Shown here one piece after another: positions 5,903-14,930 of a DNA stretch of 37,902 nucleotides. A program made the position numbers and the translations under genes. Each line of letters opens with the position of its first letter. Within the stretch, counting starts at the first letter, position 1. A model generated the notes under the pieces. That model had not been told where the DNA came from. It searched no databases and worked only from the letters and a program-made list of their open reading frames with translations. The DNA is from Candidatus Blautia faecavium (GTDB lineage Bacteria > Bacillota > Clostridia > Lachnospirales > Lachnospiraceae). The stretch is taken from NCBI GenBank assembly GCA_019118425.1, contig DWYZ01000207.1:1-37902 (forward strand), read 5' to 3'.

Positions 5903-7171
5903 TCAGTCTTTTTTCTGTATCCCTTCCATGATGCAGTCACGAAGAAGCGCCAGCCCATGGGCACAGGTCTGCTGCCGTATCTTGGTACGGTTTCCCGTAA
6001 AATGGTATTCTCTTACGATTGTCTTATCATTGTAGCAGCATCCCATGAACACAGTTCCCACAGGAGTTTCCTTGGTCCCTCCGTCCGGGCCAGCAAGGCC
6101 GGTCACAGACAGGCAGATATCCGCCTTTGCGGCAGCACAGCCTCCCTTGGCCATTTCCTTGGCACATTTGGCAGATACTGCCCCCTCAAGCTTAAGGGTG
6201 GATTTTTTTACACCCAGGAGTTTTCTTTTCGCTCTGTTGCTGTAGGTGACAAAGCCATGACCGAACACTTCGGATACCCCCGGCACATTCACAATCCTGG
6301 CGGCAATGGCTCCTCCTGTGCAGGACTCCGCTAAAGCGAGGGTCAGGCCCTGAGCCTTCAGCATGTCCACTACCGCTTCTTCCAGGGTCTTCTTTTCATC
6401 TGTGGCGAAAATATTCTTTCCAAAGCGGGATTTCAATTCTCTCACTACAGGCTTAATCAATTTTTTGCATTCTTTTTCGTTTTCAGCTTTGGCTGTCACC
6501 CGAAGATGTACTTCTCCTGTCTTTGCATAGGGCGCGATGGTGGGATTTTCCTGCTTCTCAATGAGATCCTGGATGTCTTCTGCCACCTGACTCTCTCCGA
6601 TCCCGCAGATCTTAACCATCTGAGAATAAATAATCTCCGGCTGTTTTTTACGAAAATATGGAAAGACCTCTTCCTCAAACATTGGCTTTAACTCATTGGG
6701 CGGTCCGGGAAGCAAAACAGCGGTCTTCCCGTTTTTTTCCACGATGAGCCCGGGGGCAGTGCCGTTATGATTGTCCAGAACGATCGCCCCTTCCGGAACA
6801 AGCGCCTGTTTGTAATTATTGGCAGTGATTCTTCTTTGGGGATTGTTTTTTTCGTATTCCTTCATATACTTTTCGATCCTCTCCCTGCTGTGGATATCCT
6901 CCACAAGGGGGAGGCCCATCACCTCTGCTGTCATCTCTTTCGTCAGATCGTCCTTGGTAGGTCCAAGGCCGCCTGTGAGGATGACTACATCTGAACGGTC
7001 AAAGGCCGCCTTTATTGTCTGTTTCATCCTCTCCTCGTTGTCTCCCACAACCGTCTGGTAATACACGGTCAGGCCCAGCTCGGCGCATTTTTCCGCCAAA
7101 TACGCGCTGTTGGTGTTTACGATATTTCCTAAAAGTATTTCTGTTCCTACTGCGATCAGTTCTGTAATCAT
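5903..7171 (-). CDS. cinA: CinA-family protein (NMN deamidase / competence-damage protein)
   Basis: The 422-residue length is typical of CinA. The N-terminal MoCF-like domain starts MITELIAVGTEILLGNIVNT and contains VVILTGGLGPTKDDLTKE. The C-terminal CinA domain (residues about 260-420) has ALAESCTGGAIAARIVNVPG and LAGPDGGTKETPVGTV, the signature of nicotinamide mononucleotide deamidases that recycle NMN to NaMN. TAGGAGGAACT precedes the ATG. It starts nine bases after pgsA and is the last gene of the yicC-to-cinA run. The pgsA-cinA order is common in Firmicutes. No oddity seen. Confidence 0.93.
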   Translation of the reverse strand: MITELIAVGTEILLGNIVNTNSAYLAEKCAELGLTVYYQTVVGDNEERMKQTIKAAFDRSDVVILTGGLGPTKDDLTKEMTAEVMGLPLVEDIHSRERIEKYMKEYEKNNPQRRITANNYKQALVPEGAIVLDNHNGTAPGLIVEKNGKTAVLLPGPPNELKPMFEEEVFPYFRKKQPEIIYSQMVKICGIGESQVAEDIQDLIEKQENPTIAPYAKTGEVHLRVTAKAENEKECKKLIKPVVRELKSRFGKNIFATDEKKTLEEAVVDMLKAQGLTLALAESCTGGAIAARIVNVPGVSEVFGHGFVTYSNRAKRKLLGVKKSTLKLEGAVSAKCAKEMAKGGCAAAKADICLSVTGLAGPDGGTKETPVGTVFMGCCYNDKTIVREYHFTGNRTKIRQQTCAHGLALLRDCIMEGIQKKD

Positions 7172-7179
7172 AGTTCCTC

Positions 7180-7719
7180 CTAGTTCTGCATAGTCAGTAC
7201 TTTTTTATTCTGAATGATATAGGTAAGCAAAGAGATAACTGTCAGGGCAACGGACAGCCAGATAAAGATCTCTGTAATCACCTGGAAAACGCCTCCGAAA
7301 TCCAGGATCAAAAGAATGATCATGAACATCTGGGAAACGGTCTTAAATTTGCCCCAGTAATTTGCCGCGATCACCACGCCGCTTTCCGCCGCGATCAGCC
7401 TAAAGCCGCTGATGATAAATTCTCTGCCAATAATGATGATGACGATCCAGGCCGCAAGGCGGTCAAGTTCCACCATACAGATCAGCGCGGAACATACCAG
7501 CAGCTTATCTGCCAGAGGATCCATAAATTTCCCAAAATTCGTGATCAAATTATTCTTTCTTGCAAGATAACCATCGAACCAGTCCGTAATGCTTGCCCCT
7601 GCAAAGATGACCAGGGAAATATAACGATTCGCCTCCCCGCCCCATCCTGTAAGCAAAAACACTACCAGAAACGGCACCATGATCATTCTTGCCACTGTAA
7701 GCTTATTCGGTGTATTCAT
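7180..7719 (-). CDS. pgsA: CDP-diacylglycerol--glycerol-3-phosphate 3-phosphatidyltransferase
   Basis: PgsA makes phosphatidylglycerol phosphate, the first committed step to phosphatidylglycerol and cardiolipin, in the membrane. The 179-residue protein has the CDP-alcohol phosphotransferase signature DWFDGYLARK...GKFMDPLADK, with its conserved Asp residues at about 63-88, and four or more hydrophobic segments. The start MNTPNKLTVARM is usual for the family and lies 17 bases inside the end of rimO, with GGAG upstream, so translation is coupled. Confidence 0.95.
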   Translation of the reverse strand: MNTPNKLTVARMIMVPFLVVFLLTGWGGEANRYISLVIFAGASITDWFDGYLARKNNLITNFGKFMDPLADKLLVCSALICMVELDRLAAWIVIIIIGREFIISGFRLIAAESGVVIAANYWGKFKTVSQMFMIILLILDFGGVFQVITEIFIWLSVALTVISLLTYIIQNKKVLTMQN

Positions 7720-9040
7720 CAGCCAACTCTCCTATCAAATCATATTCCAGGGCGCCTGTAACGCGCACCCTCGCAAAATCTCCTGTCATCAAAACTTCCC
7801 CGGTCTGCACGAAAATGTATCCGTCCACCTTGGGCGCATCCCCGTAGGTCCGCCCGATATAAGCATTTTCTCCGGACACCTTTCCTTCGATCATGACAAG
7901 AAGCTCCTGTCCGATACGGGCTTCTCCCTTTTCCAGGGAAATCTCCTGCTGAAGCTCCATCAGTTCATCCCGTCTTTCTTCCTTGCACTCCTGTGGAATC
8001 TGTCCTTCCATAGCGGCAGCCGGGGTATCTTCTTCCGCTGAATAGGTGAAAACGCCCAGGCGGTCAAATTCCATCTCGTCCACGAAATCCATCAATTCCT
8101 CATGATCTTCCTGGGTCTCTCCCGGAAAGCCGCTGATCAATGTGGTACGAAGCACGATATCCGGTATTTCCTTCCGAAGCCTTGCTATGATGTCCTTAAG
8201 CTCCTTCTTGGTTGTCCTGCGGCCCATTCTTTTTAAGATCCTGTCGCTGGCATGCTGAATGGGAAGGTCCAGGTAATGACAGACCTTTTTTTCTTCTTTC
8301 ATGACTGTGATCAGATCCTCATAAATCTCTTCCGGATAACAATAAAGAATTCGTATCCAGCGGATGCCGGGGATTTTGCACAGTTCCTTTATCAGAAGGT
8401 GGAGCGATTTTTTTCCATAGAGATCCGTTCCGTATACTGTAGTTTCCTGGGCCACAAGGATCAGCTCTTTTACTCCTTGTTCTGCCATTTCTCCTGCCTG
8501 GGAAAGAAGCCTCTCCATAGGAACGCTTCGAAAACGTCCCCTCAGCTTAGGAATAATGCAGTAAGTACAATGCTTATCGCAGCCCTCCGCAATCTTAAGG
8601 TATCCAAAATGTCCGCCTGTGGTAAGGATCCTTCCCCCATCAGGAAGAGGAAGATAATTGATATCCTTGTATTCCTGAAAATGTCTCCCCTGACTGGCCT
8701 CATTAAGGGCCTTTACGATTTCGCCGTAGGAAGCCGTTCCAAGGACTGCGTCTACCTCCGGGATCTCTTTTATGATTTCTTCTTTATAGCGCTGTGCCAT
8801 ACAGCCGGTGACAATAAGAGCCTTACAGGTACCTGCTTTTTTATATTCTGCCATTTCCAGGATCGTCTCCACGCTTTCTTCCTTTGCGTCATGGATGAAA
8901 CAGCAGGTATTTATAATGATCCCTTCTGCTTCCTCTTCCGTGTCCACGATCTTATTTCCGCTTTTTGTAAGCAGCCCCAGCATTTCCTCGGAATCCACCA
9001 GATTCTTGTCACAGCCAAGTGAAATAAACAATATTTTCAT
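7703..9040 (-). CDS. rimO: Ribosomal protein S12 methylthiotransferase RimO
   Basis: RimO is a radical SAM enzyme that methylthiolates the conserved Asp of ribosomal protein S12. The 445-residue protein has the N-terminal UPF0004 cluster cysteines (Cys10 in SLGCDKNLVDSE, Cys46, Cys80), the radical SAM motif Cys154-x3-Cys158-x2-Cys161 (GCDKHCTYC), and a C-terminal TRAM domain (ELLVMIEGKVSGEN). SLGCDKN distinguishes it from MiaB. Start at 9038-9040 is set by TAGGAG; an upstream ATG at 9070 lies inside a hairpin and lacks a site. Overlaps pgsA. Confidence 0.95.
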   Translation of the reverse strand: MKILFISLGCDKNLVDSEEMLGLLTKSGNKIVDTEEEAEGIIINTCCFIHDAKEESVETILEMAEYKKAGTCKALIVTGCMAQRYKEEIIKEIPEVDAVLGTASYGEIVKALNEASQGRHFQEYKDINYLPLPDGGRILTTGGHFGYLKIAEGCDKHCTYCIIPKLRGRFRSVPMERLLSQAGEMAEQGVKELILVAQETTVYGTDLYGKKSLHLLIKELCKIPGIRWIRILYCYPEEIYEDLITVMKEEKKVCHYLDLPIQHASDRILKRMGRRTTKKELKDIIARLRKEIPDIVLRTTLISGFPGETQEDHEELMDFVDEMEFDRLGVFTYSAEEDTPAAAMEGQIPQECKEERRDELMELQQEISLEKGEARIGQELLVMIEGKVSGENAYIGRTYGDAPKVDGYIFVQTGEVLMTGDFARVRVTGALEYDLIGELADEYTE

Positions 9041-9060
9041 ACAAACTCCTAACGTGCGCA

Positions 9061-9084
9061 AAGGCTGCATAAAGATGCAGCCTT
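9061..9084 (-). terminator. Small hairpin between rpoZ and rimO
   Basis: AAGGCTGCAT (9061-9070) and ATGCAGCCTT (9075-9084) are perfect 10-base arms with an AAAG loop. On the minus strand it is followed by TGCG, not a U tract. It is therefore more likely a pausing, processing or partial attenuation hairpin that lowers rimO-pgsA-cinA output than a full terminator. Confidence 0.45.
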
Positions 9085-9088
9085 CTCC

Positions 9089-9418
9089 TTACTCTTCGTC
9101 TTTTAACTGATCTTTAGCAGAGTCTTCTGTCTGGCTCTCCAGCGCAGTTTCCTCTGCCGAAAGATTTTCCTCTTCTTCTTTCTGGCTTTCCGCCAATATC
9201 TTTACCTTGCCTTTATACAGTTCGTCTATTGCCACAGAAAGAGGCTTCTTTCCTGCAGCTCCCTCCACCAGCGGCTCTGCTCCCGCAATCAGCTGGCGTG
9301 CCCGCTTGCTGGTAGCCAGCACGAGGGAATAACGGCTGTTCAGCATCATAGTATTGTCGTCATCCTCACTGTTTGTATTAATTGCCTGGATCAATTCCGA
9401 ATAAGACGGATGTATCAT
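9089..9418 (-). CDS. rpoZ: RNA polymerase omega subunit
   Basis: The protein carries the omega signature SRYSLVLATSKRARQLIAG followed by KKPLSVAIDELYKGKVKI. Omega stabilises beta-prime in RNA polymerase. At 109 residues it is longer than the 67-residue Bacillus protein because of an acidic tail from about residue 76 (EEEENLSAEETALE...) rich in Glu/Asp. It lies directly after gmk as in most Firmicutes. AAAGGAGAATTTATCT precedes the ATG. Confidence 0.92.
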   Translation of the reverse strand: MIHPSYSELIQAINTNSEDDDNTMMLNSRYSLVLATSKRARQLIAGAEPLVEGAAGKKPLSVAIDELYKGKVKILAESQKEEEENLSAEETALESQTEDSAKDQLKDEE

Positions 9419-9472
9419 AGATAAATTCTCCTTTCTTTATAAAAACCTCAGATAACCAAACACATCGGAAAT

Positions 9473-10084
9473 CTATAGGATCTCACCCTTGATCTTTTGG
9501 ATAAATTCCTGATTTCTGGACATGCGGTAATGTTCGCTCTGAATGATCTGGTGCATTCTCTCCACACATTCCTCCAACTGGTCGTTTAGGACGAGATAAT
9601 CATAGTCTTCCATTCCCTGGGCTTCCTCGTGAGCCCGTGCAATCCTGGACTGGATCACATCCATGGTCTCTGTTCCCCGCCCGATCAGTCTTTTCTTAAG
9701 CTCCTCCATAGAGGGAGGAGTGATGAATACCAGCAGAGCCTCGGGAAGTTTTTCTTTTACCTTCATGGCTCCCTGAATCTCGATCTCTAAAATAACGTCC
9801 TTCCCCGCCGCAAGCTGCTGCTCCACATAAGCCCGGGGAGTGCCGTAAAAATTCTCTACATACTGGGCGTACTCAATAAGCGCGTCCTCCTCTATCAGCT
9901 TCCCGAACTCTTCCCTGGTGCGGAAGAAATACTCTTTTCCCTCGGTTTCTCCAGGTCTTGGGTTTCTTGTGGTCACGGATACAGACAATGCATAATTATC
10001 GTATTTCTCTAAAAGAGCTTTCATGACCGTTCCCTTCCCGGCTCCGGAAAAACCGGATACAACTACTAAAATCCCTTTATTCAT
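9473..10084 (-). CDS. gmk: Guanylate kinase
   Basis: Converts GMP and ATP to GDP and ADP. The 203-residue protein has the P-loop GFSGAGKGT (residues 11-19), the GMP-binding SVSVTTRNPRPGETEGKEYFF region, and the usual tail. I set the start at 10082-10084 (MNKGILVVVSG), preceded by AAAGGAGAAATCC; a frame extension of 30 codons upstream is non-conserved. It overlaps the end of remA by eight bases. Confidence 0.95.
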   Translation of the reverse strand: MNKGILVVVSGFSGAGKGTVMKALLEKYDNYALSVSVTTRNPRPGETEGKEYFFRTREEFGKLIEEDALIEYAQYVENFYGTPRAYVEQQLAAGKDVILEIEIQGAMKVKEKLPEALLVFITPPSMEELKKRLIGRGTETMDVIQSRIARAHEEAQGMEDYDYLVLNDQLEECVERMHQIIQSEHYRMSRNQEFIQKIKGEIL

Positions 10085-10352
10085 GGATTTCTCCTTTTTC
10101 TTCATATTCATAAGCTTCCGCAAACCTGCGGGTAATCGTTTCCGGCTGAAGCGCGGACAGCACCAAATAATCATCGGATGTCACGATCACAGCCTTGGTC
10201 TTTCGTCCCTGGGTCGCATCGATCAGAGATTTCGTCCCTTTTACACTCTGGACCATACGTTTCACAGGCGCAGCGTCCGGACTGACCACGGCAACGATCT
10301 TCTGCGAATTTACTGCGTTTCCAAAACCGATATTAATTAACTTAGCCACCAA
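10077..10352 (-). CDS. remA: Extracellular matrix regulatory protein RemA family (DUF370)
   Basis: The 91-residue protein matches RemA: KLINIGFGNAVNSQKIVAVV, SPDAAPVKRMV and GRKTKAVIVTSDDYLVLSAL. In Bacillus subtilis RemA is a DNA-binding activator of matrix and osmoprotection genes, forming ring-like oligomers. The position between yicC and gmk is the conserved Firmicute arrangement. In this organism the target genes are unknown. Confidence 0.9.
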   Translation of the reverse strand: MVAKLINIGFGNAVNSQKIVAVVSPDAAPVKRMVQSVKGTKSLIDATQGRKTKAVIVTSDDYLVLSALQPETITRRFAEAYEYEEKGEIHE

Positions 10353-10363
10353 AAACCATCCTT

Positions 10364-11242
10364 TTACTCAATATTTTGAATCTGCTCGCGTATTTTTTCG
10401 ATTTCTGTCTTCAGGTCAATGGCGATATTAGAAACCACCAGATCGTTGGATTTCGAAAGAATGGTGTTTGCCTCCCGGTTCATCTCCTGAGCCATGAAAT
10501 CCAGCTTGCGGCCGATACCTTCGCTTTCTTTCAGAATATCTTCCATTCCGCGGATATGGCTTTTCAGCCGGACCGTCTCTTCATCGTTGCAGATCTTATC
10601 TGCGAAAAGAATCACCTCCGCAGCAATCCGTCCATCATCAATCTGGGAATCTTCTAAAAGCTCATGTACCTTTTCTTCCAGTTTTTCCCTGTATGCCTGG
10701 ATGATCTCAGGGGACCTCTCCTGAACCAGAGTTACCTTTTCTTCCAGACCTTCCAGTTTTTTAAGAAGATCCCTCTTCAGGTTTTCTCCCTCTGCTTCCC
10801 TGGTTCTTACAAATTTCATGCATGCTTCCCGCAGTGGTTCCTCCAGCGCGTTCCAGATCTGCTCTTCATCCAGTGACTGTTCTTCCATGGTAAAAACTTC
10901 CGGATACCGGGACAAAGTGGACACGCGTACATCGTCCTCCAAACCGAATTCCCGACTCATTTCTTTTAAATAGGAAAGGTATTCTCCCGCAAGCTCCCTG
11001 TTATATTTCAGAGCCACACGGTTCGTCGCATAGTCCTCATAAGTAATGAATACATCCACCTTTCCTCTCTGCATGTATTCCTTCATAAGGTTCCTGATCG
11101 CACCTTCAAAAAGCCCAAGCTTCTTAGGCATCTTAATATTTAAGTCCAGATACCTGTGATTCACGGATTTTAACTCTACGGTAATCTTCCGTTCACTGGT
11201 AACCGATTCCGCTCGGCCAAAGCCTGTCATACTTTTTATCAT
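10364..11242 (-). CDS. YicC/YloC-family endoribonuclease
   Basis: The 292-residue protein begins MIKSMTGFGRAE, the family's invariant opening, and ends with DFMAQEMNREANTILSKSND followed by an I-D-L-K-x-E-I-E-K-I-R-E-Q tail. Members have been shown to be RNases involved in decay of structured and small RNAs. It heads the operon that continues with remA, gmk and rpoZ, and is preceded by a consensus-like promoter and a leader of about 70 bases. Confidence 0.93.
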   Translation of the reverse strand: MIKSMTGFGRAESVTSERKITVELKSVNHRYLDLNIKMPKKLGLFEGAIRNLMKEYMQRGKVDVFITYEDYATNRVALKYNRELAGEYLSYLKEMSREFGLEDDVRVSTLSRYPEVFTMEEQSLDEEQIWNALEEPLREACMKFVRTREAEGENLKRDLLKKLEGLEEKVTLVQERSPEIIQAYREKLEEKVHELLEDSQIDDGRIAAEVILFADKICNDEETVRLKSHIRGMEDILKESEGIGRKLDFMAQEMNREANTILSKSNDLVVSNIAIDLKTEIEKIREQIQNIE

Positions 11243-11321
11243 AGCATTTCTCTTTCTATTTTCTTTTCATGTGATAGAACCGCTGTCCGGTACGTAAAAC
11301 CTGCCAGATAGCCGTAGATTT

Positions 11322-11350
11322 ATTATAGTTCATTCTAAAACCCTAGTCAA
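11322..11350 (-). promoter_or_regulatory. Promoter of the yicC-remA-gmk-rpoZ-rimO-pgsA-cinA operon
   Basis: TTGACT (11345-11350) and TATAAT (11322-11327) on the minus strand are 17 bases apart. No equally good promoter was seen inside the seven-gene run. Confidence 0.75.
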
Positions 11351-11367
11351 ACCCTTTTTTTATATGT

Positions 11368-11373
11368 TATACT
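11368..11373 (+). promoter_or_regulatory. Candidate -10 of the rqcH promoter
   Basis: TATACT lies about 40 bases before the rqcH start. The position 17 bases upstream reads AGTCAA, a poor -35, and coincides with the -35 of the divergent yicC promoter, so the two promoters may compete for polymerase. Confidence 0.35.
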
Positions 11374-11413
11374 TTATTATTGATGAACAAATTAACAAAA
11401 AAGGAGTGTCCTT

Positions 11414-13159
11414 ATGGCATTTGACGGTATTACCATTGCAGCAATGGTTCAGGAACTAAATAACAATCTGGAGGGCGGACGGTTTAATAAGATTGCCCAG
11501 CCGGAGGCAGACGAGCTTTTGATCACTGCCAAGGGTCCCGGCGGGCAGCGGAGGCTTTTGCTTTCTGCCAGTGCTTCCCTTCCTCTTATTTATTTTACAG
11601 AAAAAAATAAGACCAGTCCCCTGACTGCGCCTAATTTCTGCATGCTTCTCCGAAAGCACATAGGCAGCGCCAGGATTTCCCGAATTCAGCAGCCGGGCCT
11701 GGAAAGAGTGGTGGAATTTGAACTGGAGCATTTAAACGAGATGGGGGATCCCTGTAAAAAGCGCCTCATCTTTGAACTTATGGGCAAACACAGCAACATC
11801 ATCTTCTGTGATGAAGAAGGCACGATCTTAGACAGTATCAAGCATGTGTCCTCCCACATGAGTTCCGTCAGGGAAGTACTCCCTGGCCGCCCCTACTTTA
11901 TCCCCCAAACCCAGGATAAAGCAGATCCCCTTACCGTCACAGAAGAAACTTTTATCAATCTGGTCTGCACGAAGCCCTGCAATATTTCTAAGGCGGTTTA
12001 TACCTCTCTTACAGGGATCAGCCCCGTGATCGCAGAGGAGATCTGCTACCGGGCTTCCATTGACGGAAGCGATGCGGCGCAGTCTCTGGACGAAAACGCG
12101 CGCATTCACTTGTATCATACTTTCCAGCGCCTGATGGACCAGGTAAAAGAAGGGGATTTTACTCCCAATATCATCTACCGGGATAAAGAGCCTGTGGAAT
12201 ATGCGGTTCTTCCCCTTACACAGTATAAAAACGGATACGAGACCCAGACCTTTGAAACCGTTTCCTCCATGCTGGAAACCTACTATGCAGTAAAAAACGT
12301 CCTTACCCGCATGCACCAGAAGTCCGCGGATCTGCGCCGCATTGTCCAGACCTCCCTGGAGCGCAGCCGCAAAAAGCTCCTTCTCCAGCAAAAACAAATG
12401 AAGGATACAGAAAAGAAGGACAAATATAAGGTCTACGGCGAGCTGATCAATACATACGGCTACGGCCTTGAGGAAGGCTGTTCCTCATTTAAGGCCCTTA
12501 ACTACTACACAGGCCAGGAGATCACTATCCCCTTAGATCCCACTCTTTCTCCCGGAGAAAACGCAAAAAAATACTTTGAGCGCTATGGAAAATTAAAGCG
12601 GACGGAAGAAGCCCTCACCGGACAGATAGCGGAAACCCAGGGTGAGATCCAGCATCTGGATTCCATTGCCACTTCCTTGGATATCGCCCTTTCTGAAAGT
12701 GATCTCTCTCAGATCAAGGAGGAGCTCACCGAATACGGTTACATCAAAAAACATTATTCCGGAAAAAAGGGACAGAAAATGCAGGCAAAATCCAAGCCTT
12801 TCCATTATATTTCCAGCGATGGCTATGATATCTATGTGGGAAGGAACAATTTCCAGAACGATGAGCTGACCTTTAAATTCGCCGCCGGCAATGACTGGTG
12901 GTTTCATGCCAAAAAGATGGCAGGTTCTCATGTGGTAGTAAAAACACAGGACGGAGAACTTCCCGACCGCACCTTTGAGGAGGCTGGACGCCTGGCAGCC
13001 TACTATTCCAAAGGCCGTACCGCCCCTAAAGTAGAGATCGACTATATCCAGAAAAAGCATGTAAAAAAGCCCGCTGGTGCTAAGCCGGGATTCGTGGTAT
13101 ATTACACCAACTTTTCCCTTATGGCCAGTCCGGATATCAGCGGACTTCGCGAAGTCTGA
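11414..13159 (+). CDS. rqcH: Rqc2 homolog RqcH (NFACT family, formerly fibronectin-binding protein)
   Basis: RqcH binds stalled 50S-peptidyl-tRNA and recruits tRNA-Ala to add C-terminal alanine tails that mark nascent chains for degradation. The 581-residue length fits. Visible parts are the NFACT-N opening MAFDGITIAAMVQELNNNLE, a central coiled coil (residues about 300-440, rich in Lys/Glu/Gln), and the NFACT-R domain FHYISSDGYDIYVGRNNFQN followed by NDWWFHAKKMAGSHVV. GGAG precedes the ATG. It is a single-gene unit with its own terminator, divergent from yicC. Confidence 0.93.
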   Translation: MAFDGITIAAMVQELNNNLEGGRFNKIAQPEADELLITAKGPGGQRRLLLSASASLPLIYFTEKNKTSPLTAPNFCMLLRKHIGSARISRIQQPGLERVVEFELEHLNEMGDPCKKRLIFELMGKHSNIIFCDEEGTILDSIKHVSSHMSSVREVLPGRPYFIPQTQDKADPLTVTEETFINLVCTKPCNISKAVYTSLTGISPVIAEEICYRASIDGSDAAQSLDENARIHLYHTFQRLMDQVKEGDFTPNIIYRDKEPVEYAVLPLTQYKNGYETQTFETVSSMLETYYAVKNVLTRMHQKSADLRRIVQTSLERSRKKLLLQQKQMKDTEKKDKYKVYGELINTYGYGLEEGCSSFKALNYYTGQEITIPLDPTLSPGENAKKYFERYGKLKRTEEALTGQIAETQGEIQHLDSIATSLDIALSESDLSQIKEELTEYGYIKKHYSGKKGQKMQAKSKPFHYISSDGYDIYVGRNNFQNDELTFKFAAGNDWWFHAKKMAGSHVVVKTQDGELPDRTFEEAGRLAAYYSKGRTAPKVEIDYIQKKHVKKPAGAKPGFVVYYTNFSLMASPDISGLREV

Positions 13160-13166
13160 CAATCAG

Positions 13167-13215
13167 ACAGGCGGTCTGGCATTTGAAATTTTCTTCATAA
13201 AACCAGACCGCCTGT
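13167..13215. terminator. Bidirectional terminator between rqcH and the HD gene
   Basis: ACAGGCGGTCTGG (13167-13179) and its exact complement CCAGACCGCCTGT (13203-13215) form a 13-base stem with a 23-base loop. The gene ends on both sides face it. Confidence 0.7.
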
Positions 13216-13241
13216 TGGGTCATCTCATTCTGCGCTCACAT

Positions 13242-13820
13242 TTACAGGTTTTCCATTTCCCTTCGTACCTCTTCCTCACAGGAACGCATGGCAAGAATCG
13301 TTTTTTCAAATAGTTCGTTCAAATCCCAGCCCAGCATCTGTGCGCCTTTTTCGATCACGTCACGGGAGCAGCCAGCAGCGAAACGTTTGTCTTTAAATTT
13401 CTTTTTCAAGCTTTTCACTTCCATATCCATCACGCTCTTAGAGGGGCGCATCTTAGCCGCTGCCCAGATAAGTCCGGTAAGCTCGTCCGCGGCAAACAAT
13501 ATCTTTTCCATCAGACAGGCAGGCTCCACATCACTGCAGAGTCCATATCCGTGGCTGCATACGGCATGAACCAACTCCGGTGACGCATTGATCTCCTTAA
13601 GCAGCTCCGGCGCTTTTTTGCAGTGCTCCTGGGGATATTTTTCGAAATCCACGTCATGAAGAAGGCCTGCGATCCCCCAGAATTCTTCCTCTTCTCCTTC
13701 CTGGGACGCGAACCATCTCATGACTCCCTCTACAGTCAGGGCATGTTCCAGATGGAAGGGCTCCTGATTATATTTTCTTAAAAGTTCCATTGCCTGTTCT
13801 CTTGTTACATTTGCATTCAT
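13242..13820 (-). CDS. HD-domain (HDIG-type) hydrolase
   Basis: The 192-residue protein has PFHLEHALTVEGVMRWFA and GIAGLLHDVDFEKYP, the His and HD pair of metal-dependent phosphohydrolases, and a later CSHGYG and ADELTGLI that supply further metal ligands. The substrate is unknown; relatives act on nucleotides or are annotated as hydrolases only. Its ATG shares one base with the stop of the PTS gene, so it belongs to the cyclase-EIIC-HD operon. Confidence 0.8.
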   Translation of the reverse strand: MNANVTREQAMELLRKYNQEPFHLEHALTVEGVMRWFASQEGEEEEFWGIAGLLHDVDFEKYPQEHCKKAPELLKEINASPELVHAVCSHGYGLCSDVEPACLMEKILFAADELTGLIWAAAKMRPSKSVMDMEVKSLKKKFKDKRFAAGCSRDVIEKGAQMLGWDLNELFEKTILAMRSCEEEVRREMENL

Positions 13821-14929
13821 TATGCTGCCTCCTTTATATTTTCTGTTTGATTCTCTTTCTTTTTATCCGGGTCAAATTTCATAAAATAGGTGAGCACAAA
13901 GGCCAGCGCCATGCTCAGCCCGCAGCCGCAGACAAGCATCCCAAAGCCGTCTCCAAGAAAAATAGGAAGCGTCACAAGGCTTGGAAGACCGAACGCCGCA
14001 GCTCTTGCCCCTGACATTCCTGCCAGGACACCTCCCGCGGCGCCGCTTATCAATACCGCTGCCATCGGTTTTTTCAGAGGAAGATTCACGCCAAACATGG
14101 CCGGTTCCGTTACCCCGAAAAGAGCGGACAGTGCGGCGGAAATGCAGGTGCTTTTAAATTCTTTTCTATTAGAGCGGACACATACTGCCAGGGCAGCCCC
14201 TGCCTGGGCAAAGACGCTGGTTCCCATCAAGGGAAGGACCGTATCATACCCGTTTACTGCCAGATTGTTCATTCCGATAATGATCAGGCTCCAATGGAAA
14301 CCAAAGATGACCATCGGCTGTACCGCCGCTCCCAAAAGGACACCCGCCAGCACGGGACTGAAGGTGTACACCACGCTGTAAATCCCTGCAAGGCCGTCTC
14401 CGATCAAACCTCCTGCCGGCCCAAATACTAAAAGAGCCGCCAAGGAACAGACCAGCACAGAAAAGAGCGGCGTCAGGGAACTTTCGATCAGCTCCGGCAG
14501 ATGTTTATGAAAAAAGCCTTCCACATAGTGCAGCAGCGCCACGGTCAAAAGGATCGGGATCACGCTGGAATGATAGATGACTCCCTTCATGGGAAGTCCT
14601 AAAAAGTGCAGGTCTTCTCCCGCTTCCAAGACAGCCGTCAAAGCAGGATATAGAAGTACGCCAGCGATGGCCACTGCCGTAAATGTGCTTGCGCCGAACT
14701 TTTTCGATGCTGTGACAGCCAAAAGCACCGGCAGAAAATAAAAGGCGCTGTCTGCAATAGCATCCAGCACCAGGTATGTTTCCCCATCCTGGGAAAGCCC
14801 CCCGCATGTGGCCAGAATCAAAAGGATTCCCTTCATAATTCCGGATGCGGTAAGAAGAGGGATGATCGGCAGAATGATATCCGATATCCCTTCTATCAGG
14901 ATGTCTGCTATTTTTTTCTTATGTGTCAT
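13820..14929 (-). CDS. Lone PTS EIIC permease, glucose/beta-glucoside family
   Basis: The 369-residue membrane protein matches the EIIC domain of Bgl/Glc-type PTS transporters: GISDIILPIIPLLTASGIMK near the N-terminus, FGFHWSLIIIGMNNLAVNGYD in the middle (His of the HW motif) and FGVTEPAMFGVNLPLKKP with the substrate-site Glu. There is no EIIB cysteine domain before it and no EIIA after it, unlike full-length 600-residue relatives, and no antiterminator or glycosidase lies nearby. Either it uses EIIA/EIIB encoded elsewhere or it acts as a non-phosphorylating carrier or sensor. Sits one base after the cyclase gene and overlaps the HD gene. Confidence 0.85.
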   Translation of the reverse strand: MTHKKKIADILIEGISDIILPIIPLLTASGIMKGILLILATCGGLSQDGETYLVLDAIADSAFYFLPVLLAVTASKKFGASTFTAVAIAGVLLYPALTAVLEAGEDLHFLGLPMKGVIYHSSVIPILLTVALLHYVEGFFHKHLPELIESSLTPLFSVLVCSLAALLVFGPAGGLIGDGLAGIYSVVYTFSPVLAGVLLGAAVQPMVIFGFHWSLIIIGMNNLAVNGYDTVLPLMGTSVFAQAGAALAVCVRSNRKEFKSTCISAALSALFGVTEPAMFGVNLPLKKPMAAVLISGAAGGVLAGMSGARAAAFGLPSLVTLPIFLGDGFGMLVCGCGLSMALAFVLTYFMKFDPDKKKENQTENIKEAA

Positions 14930-14930
14930 C

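Noticed and set aside
8252-9022. 256-codon plus-strand frame opposite rimO
   Set aside because: Antisense shadow; rimO has all cluster cysteines and a proper start.
9038-9070. Upstream rimO start at 9070
   Set aside because: It falls in the rpoZ-rimO hairpin and has no ribosome binding site, while the Met at 9040 has TAGGAG and the conserved KILFISLGC opening.
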